A stretch of 9,260 nt of DNA from Candidatus Kuenenia stuttgartensis (GTDB lineage: Bacteria; Bacteroidota; Bacteroidia; Chitinophagales; Chitinophagaceae), in assembly GCA_943330835.2 (NCBI GenBank), contig CALQJH020000056.1:1-9260 (forward strand), written 5' to 3'. The position numbers and the translations under genes were made by a program. Below are positions 6,331 through 9,260 of the stretch, piece after piece. Position 1 is the stretch's first letter. The number at the start of each line of letters is the position of its first letter. The notes under the pieces are model-generated. The model was given only the letters and a program-made list of their open reading frames with translations, did no database searches and had not been told where the DNA came from.

Positions 6331-8166
6331 CTATTTTCCTTTATTCTTCATTTCTTGGATTTTCTTTTGACTTTGTTGCATAGTTTCAATTCGTTCCTGT
6401 ATTTTAGATTTCTTTACTGGCTTCTTTCTGTTTTCAGTCATTTCAGCCATAATTTTATCATGATCGATAATATACTTTTGGATAACGATTTGCAAGATTA
6501 AAGTGATGGTATTAGATATGGTATAATACCATGTTAATGCGGAAGGAAGTTTATTGAAAACTCCTAATAATAATATAGGAAAAATGTAAGGCATATACTT
6601 CATCAAAGGATTGCTATTATCCTGCATATTGTTCATACTATATAATGATATCACTAAACTCGTAATCACCGCAGTTAAAGTAAACAAGCTCACATGATCT
6701 CCGTAAAAAGGAATTTCAAATGGAATTTTTGCTATAGAATCATAGGCAGCTAGATCTTTAGCCCACAAAAAGCTCTTTCCTCTTAAATCAATATTAGATT
6801 GGAAGAAATAGTAGAGAGACATAAAGATAGGAATCTGCAACAAAGCAGGGAGGCAACCGCCTAAGGGGCTTACGCCTGCGCTTTTCCATAACTTCATTTG
6901 TTCCATTCCGAAAGTTTGTTGATCATCCTTGTACTTTGCTCTTAGTGCGTCTACTTCAGGCTTTAACACCTTCATCTTTGCTCCACTTAAATAGCTCTTA
7001 TAAAGTATCGGAGAAGTAATGAGCCTGATCAATAATGTTAGCAACAAAATCACAATACCCATACTGGCAATATTCCTTTGAATAAAATCGAATACAGGCA
7101 AAAGGAAATATCTGTTTATATACTTAACGAAGGAGAATATCCCACTTCCATAAGGAACAATATTTTCCAACCCATTATTGTATTGTTTTAAAATATTGTA
7201 ATCACTTGGCCCGAAATAAAGTTCCAGCGGAATATTAGCTTTGTATCCAGCAGGAAGATTGTATTGAGCCATGGTAGTAACCCTCGCTAAGTAATGGCTG
7301 CTGGTATCTACAGGAATCATCCATGAAGTAGATACAGAAGCAAATTTATTCTTTGCAATTAATGCAGATGCGAAAAACTGTTGTTTTACCCCAATCCAGT
7401 TAATACTTTTGGTAAAGTTTTTATTGTCTTGTTTTCCTAAATATTCAAAATCGAAATCATTGTCTTCCAGAAAACAAAGATGACTTTGCGTCAATTCATA
7501 AGCATGGTCTTTTTCAATTGGAGAGGCTTCAGTTTGCCAAGTAAAATGCACAGCATTTTGTGTAAAGACATCATTTGCTCCATCCACCAAAATATTAAAA
7601 TCGAGCATATAATTATTGGGCCTGATTATATATTGGTGGATTATTTTTCTACCCATAGTATCGCCAGTCTCGAAACTGATTGTTTTACTATTATCAGCAT
7701 TTGTAACTACGGGTAAAGTCTTAAACGCAATATTCTCAATATCATTACTACGATTTTCGGCTGAATTAATGCGGTACGATATTTTATTAAAATCTGCTTC
7801 GTTGAGTATGACAGGAGTATTATTGGATTTTTTATACTTTTTCAATTCAACTGATTTCGGCTGCGCCCCTTTATTCGTGAACGTCACTTTTATCACTTCG
7901 TTTTCTATAACAGAAAGGATTTCCTGGTTGTTTGTTGTTTGAAATCCACCAGAAGTATTTACTCTTCTCAAAGAATCAACCTTTGTGCTGTCACTTTTAT
8001 CGAGATTTGCTACAACTTTAGATTTTTGCATTTTGGCGATAGAATCGGTAATTCTATTTTGTTCGCCTTCGTAAGCGAGTCTATTTTTACTATTGATAGC
8101 AAACATTGCAATCAGCAAAGCTCCAATCAAAACAAACCCAATCAAAGTATTTCTATCCATTCCCAT
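6331..8166 (-). CDS. yidC: Membrane protein insertase YidC
   Basis: Inner-membrane insertase (Oxa1/YidC/Alb3 family) that inserts and folds membrane proteins alone or with SecYEG. With the ATG at 8166 it has 611 residues. TM1 is GFVLIGALLIAMFAI (about 10-24); the large periplasmic beta domain fills about 80-345; the conserved insertase core begins with MGIVILLLTLLIRLITSPIL (369-388), including the essential groove Arg at 381, followed by the cytoplasmic loop KMKVLKPEVDALRAKYKDD (397-415). GVSPLGGCLPALLQIPIFMSLYYF (431-454) forms the next TM, with further TMs at about 491-511 and 527-567. The tail after 570 is very rich in Lys, as in YidC proteins that contact ribosomes. An open frame extends upstream to 8205, but that extension contains the -7 box, so 8166 (MGMDRNT) is chosen; 8160 is the alternative. 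It has its own promoter and terminator. Confidence 0.96.
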   Translation of the reverse strand: MGMDRNTLIGFVLIGALLIAMFAINSKNRLAYEGEQNRITDSIAKMQKSKVVANLDKSDSTKVDSLRRVNTSGGFQTTNNQEILSVIENEVIKVTFTNKGAQPKSVELKKYKKSNNTPVILNEADFNKISYRINSAENRSNDIENIAFKTLPVVTNADNSKTISFETGDTMGRKIIHQYIIRPNNYMLDFNILVDGANDVFTQNAVHFTWQTEASPIEKDHAYELTQSHLCFLEDNDFDFEYLGKQDNKNFTKSINWIGVKQQFFASALIAKNKFASVSTSWMIPVDTSSHYLARVTTMAQYNLPAGYKANIPLELYFGPSDYNILKQYNNGLENIVPYGSGIFSFVKYINRYFLLPVFDFIQRNIASMGIVILLLTLLIRLITSPILYKSYLSGAKMKVLKPEVDALRAKYKDDQQTFGMEQMKLWKSAGVSPLGGCLPALLQIPIFMSLYYFFQSNIDLRGKSFLWAKDLAAYDSIAKIPFEIPFYGDHVSLFTLTAVITSLVISLYSMNNMQDNSNPLMKYMPYIFPILLLGVFNKLPSALTWYYTISNTITLILQIVIQKYIIDHDKIMAEMTENRKKPVKKSKIQERIETMQQSQKKIQEMKNKGK

Positions 8167-8186
8167 TATAATAAATTTTAGAGACG

Positions 8187-8194
8187 CAAAGGTA
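8187..8194 (-). promoter_or_regulatory. -7 promoter box for yidC
   Basis: The minus strand reads TACCTTTG then CGT, an exact match to TAnnTTTG, ending 20 bases before the chosen yidC start at 8166. No clear -33 TTTG is present at 19-21 bases. The box lies in an apparent N-terminal extension of the yidC frame and so helps fix the start. Confidence 0.6.
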
Positions 8195-8247
8195 AATAAA
8201 CGCATTCAGAGTTGAGATGCTAAGTTTAGCAACTTCCGTAAAATAAT

Positions 8248-8271
8248 AAAGGCCCTTTAAAAAGGGCCTTT
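8248..8271 (-). terminator. Strong hairpin terminator after rplY
   Basis: A perfect inverted repeat with 11-base arms, AAAGGCCCTTT (8248-8258) and AAAGGGCCTTT (8261-8271), around two A bases; in RNA the loop would open to four bases. On the minus strand it is followed by a T-rich stretch (TTTATTATTTTA). It sits between the rplY stop and the yidC promoter, separating the two transcription units; it could also act on the plus strand. Confidence 0.82.
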
Positions 8272-8292
8272 ATATAAGAATTGTTCAATTTT

Positions 8293-8910
8293 TTATTTTT
8301 TTGCAGCAGCAGCGGCTTTAGGAGCAGCGGCGCCAGCTTTAGGAGCAGAAGCTTCTTCCTGTTTCAATTGACGCGTCATGGTTACAGAAGCGATAGGAAT
8401 TCTTGGCGAATTCATTACTTCCATATTTTCTGCGATAATATTTTCAACTCTAACGTTCTCGTTAAGTTGCAATTCAGATAGATCGACTTCAATAAATTCC
8501 TTAAGAAATTTAGGGAGCGTCTTTACCTTGATAGATTTCATTTTAGTAACCAATTTACCCCCTGCTTTAACCCCTGCTGGAGTTCCAACATATTTCAAAG
8601 GTAAAGTTGCGATAACTTTTTTATCTTCTACCAACTCTAAGAAATCTACGTGAATTAATGCATCAGTAACCTTATCAAATTGTAAGTCTTTCAAAATACA
8701 TTTGTAGGAGTTCCCCTCAACAGTAACTAGTGCAAACATAAATTCAGGTGTGTAAACGATAGATTTAAAAGCAGTTGCAAGTGCAGAAAAATTAACTTCT
8801 GTTTTACCGCCATAAATTACACCTGGCACGAGTTTCTGAGAGCGAAGTTGGCGGGTGGCTTTTTTTCCGCTTTCGGTCCTCAGCTGACCTTCGATTGTAA
8901 TTGTTTTCAT
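8293..8910 (-). CDS. rplY: 50S ribosomal protein L25/general stress protein Ctc
   Basis: Binds 5S rRNA in the central protuberance of the 50S subunit. The 205 residues make the long, two-domain (TL5/CTC) form: the L25 beta-barrel in about 1-92 with ESGKKATRQLRSQKLVPGVIYGG (13-35) and LKDLQFDKVTDALIHVDFLEL (73-93), then the C-terminal TL5 domain (about 95-180, including LPLKYVGTPAGVKAGGKL, 103-120), then a low-complexity tail of Ala, Lys and Pro (187-205). The tail includes a short repeat, APKAGAA followed by APKAAAA. The ATG at 8910 gives the standard start MKTITIEG. It lies downstream of prs in the same direction, with 143 bases between, a common neighbourhood for ctc; a possible own promoter box lies at 8934-8941 and a strong terminator follows. 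Confidence 0.95.
   Translation of the reverse strand: MKTITIEGQLRTESGKKATRQLRSQKLVPGVIYGGKTEVNFSALATAFKSIVYTPEFMFALVTVEGNSYKCILKDLQFDKVTDALIHVDFLELVEDKKVIATLPLKYVGTPAGVKAGGKLVTKMKSIKVKTLPKFLKEFIEVDLSELQLNENVRVENIIAENMEVMNSPRIPIASVTMTRQLKQEEASAPKAGAAAPKAAAAAKK
8315..8348. repeat. 13-base direct repeat in the rplY tail
   Basis: GCTTTAGGAGCAG (plus strand) occurs at 8315-8327 and 8336-8348, a 21-base offset that equals seven codons. It encodes the two APKA-type units of the L25 tail. The in-frame spacing points to a small duplication, likely by replication slippage. Confidence 0.75.
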
Positions 8911-8933
8911 TATTATTCAATTTTTGTGAGGCG

Positions 8934-8941
8934 CGAAGGTA
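8934..8941 (-). promoter_or_regulatory. Possible -7 promoter box for rplY
   Basis: The minus strand reads TACCTTCG then CGC, one mismatch from TAnnTTTG and otherwise identical to the yidC box, ending 23 bases before the rplY ATG. No -33 element is visible, so rplY may also depend on transcription coming from prs. Confidence 0.4.
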
Positions 8942-9053
8942 TGCTATTTTAATAATAACTACGAGTAAAATGAACAAAAAAAGGCAAAACAGCAGGGACA
9001 TGGCTTTTATGGAGCACGTTGAATCGAGTATCTATGGCTTTAAGTCAGGAATA

Positions 9054-9260
9054 TTATTTCTTTTCTCTTGGTGCTCTGGATCTCAGGAATAAGCTGTTGA
9101 TACTCTTGTTTTCATAGGCATTCCTTAATGCCACGGCGAATAACTCATCCACAGAAAGTACTTTTATCTTATCAACATGCTTTCTTAGTGGGATGGTATC
9201 ACAAACTACAAGTTCTTCAAGGGCGCTATTTTCAATATTTTCATAAGCAGCCCCACTTAA
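9054..9260 (-). CDS. prs: Ribose-phosphate pyrophosphokinase, C-terminal end (cut by window edge)
   Basis: PRPP synthetase makes 5-phosphoribosyl-1-diphosphate from ribose-5-phosphate and ATP for purine, pyrimidine, histidine and NAD synthesis; cytoplasmic. The minus strand from the right edge gives 68 codons and a TAA at 9054-9056. The residues LSGAAYENIENSALEELVV, then CDTIPL, KIKVLSVDELFA, LRNAYENKSINSLFL match the C-terminal end of Prs, including the conserved S-G-x-A-Y-E-N-I and D-T-I-P-L segments. The catalytic flexible loop and PRPP loop lie outside the window. The last residues (RSRAPREKK) form a short basic tail. rplY follows downstream on the same strand. The assignment is firm despite the small fragment. 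Confidence 0.92.
   Translation of the reverse strand, partial: LSGAAYENIENSALEELVVCDTIPLRKHVDKIKVLSVDELFAVALRNAYENKSINSLFLRSRAPREKK

Noticed and set aside
8804..9001. Minus-strand 65-codon frame starting with a hydrophobic segment upstream of rplY
   Set aside because: It runs out of frame into rplY, its second half is plainly rplY read in the wrong frame, and no promoter or family supports it; the hydrophobic look comes from T-rich intergenic DNA.
8970..9010. Possible terminator after prs (T-run on the minus strand preceded by AAAAGC and GCTGTTTT)
   Set aside because: The stem is short, A-T rich and needs a bulge, so it is too weak to call.
8942..9053. Possible tRNA or other RNA gene between prs and rplY
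   Set aside because: A GATTCAA-like loop is present on the minus strand but has no complementary T-stem and no acceptor stem; nothing else in this stretch folds convincingly.
1..9260. CRISPR array, insertion sequence, phage, toxin-antitoxin or defence cassette
   Set aside because: No regularly spaced repeats, terminal inverted repeats, transposase, integrase or paired small toxin-antitoxin frames were seen; the content is housekeeping.

Overview
The window looks like ordinary chromosomal DNA from a member of the Bacteroidota, most likely a Chitinophagaceae-type bacterium. The evidence is AT-rich coding sequence, start codons without clear Shine-Dalgarno sites, -7 promoter boxes of the Bacteroidota form TAnnTTTG just upstream of several starts, and typical family proteins: a YidC with a large periplasmic domain, an L25/CTC ribosomal protein, a bacterial phosphosulfolactate synthase homologue and a GLPGLI-like secreted protein. 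The genus cannot be decided from this sequence alone.

Layout, left to right. At 1-449 (minus) lies the N-terminal part of ilvE, running off the left edge. Divergent from it is a compact plus-strand operon: an unrecognised 167-residue protein with a faint resemblance to the DNA polymerase III psi subunit (505-1008), rdgB (1024-1614) and a hotdog-fold thioesterase (1596-2033, overlapping rdgB by 19 bases). It meets a minus-strand group head-on with one base between the stop codons. That group is a TPR protein (3606-5033), a ComA-like phosphosulfolactate synthase (2780-3541) and aroE (2035-2772). Next come a small, very basic secreted protein with its own promoter and terminator (5178-5531, plus) and a convergent GLPGLI-like secreted protein (5563-6216, minus). 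The right third is minus-strand housekeeping: yidC (6331-8166), rplY/ctc (8293-8910) and the C-terminal end of prs (9054-9260, cut by the right edge). No gene-free stretch exceeds 300 bases.

Together the genes cover amino-acid metabolism (ilvE, aroE), nucleotide supply and pool cleaning (prs, rdgB), translation (rplY), membrane protein insertion (yidC), a sulfonate-forming step (comA) and two secreted proteins of unknown role. Promoter boxes fall within the N-terminal extensions of two long open frames (comA, yidC), which supports shorter starts for both genes.

I see no mobile element, CRISPR array, RNA gene, phage gene or defence cassette. The points most worth following are the psi-like protein, the comA-aroE coupling and the basic secreted protein.
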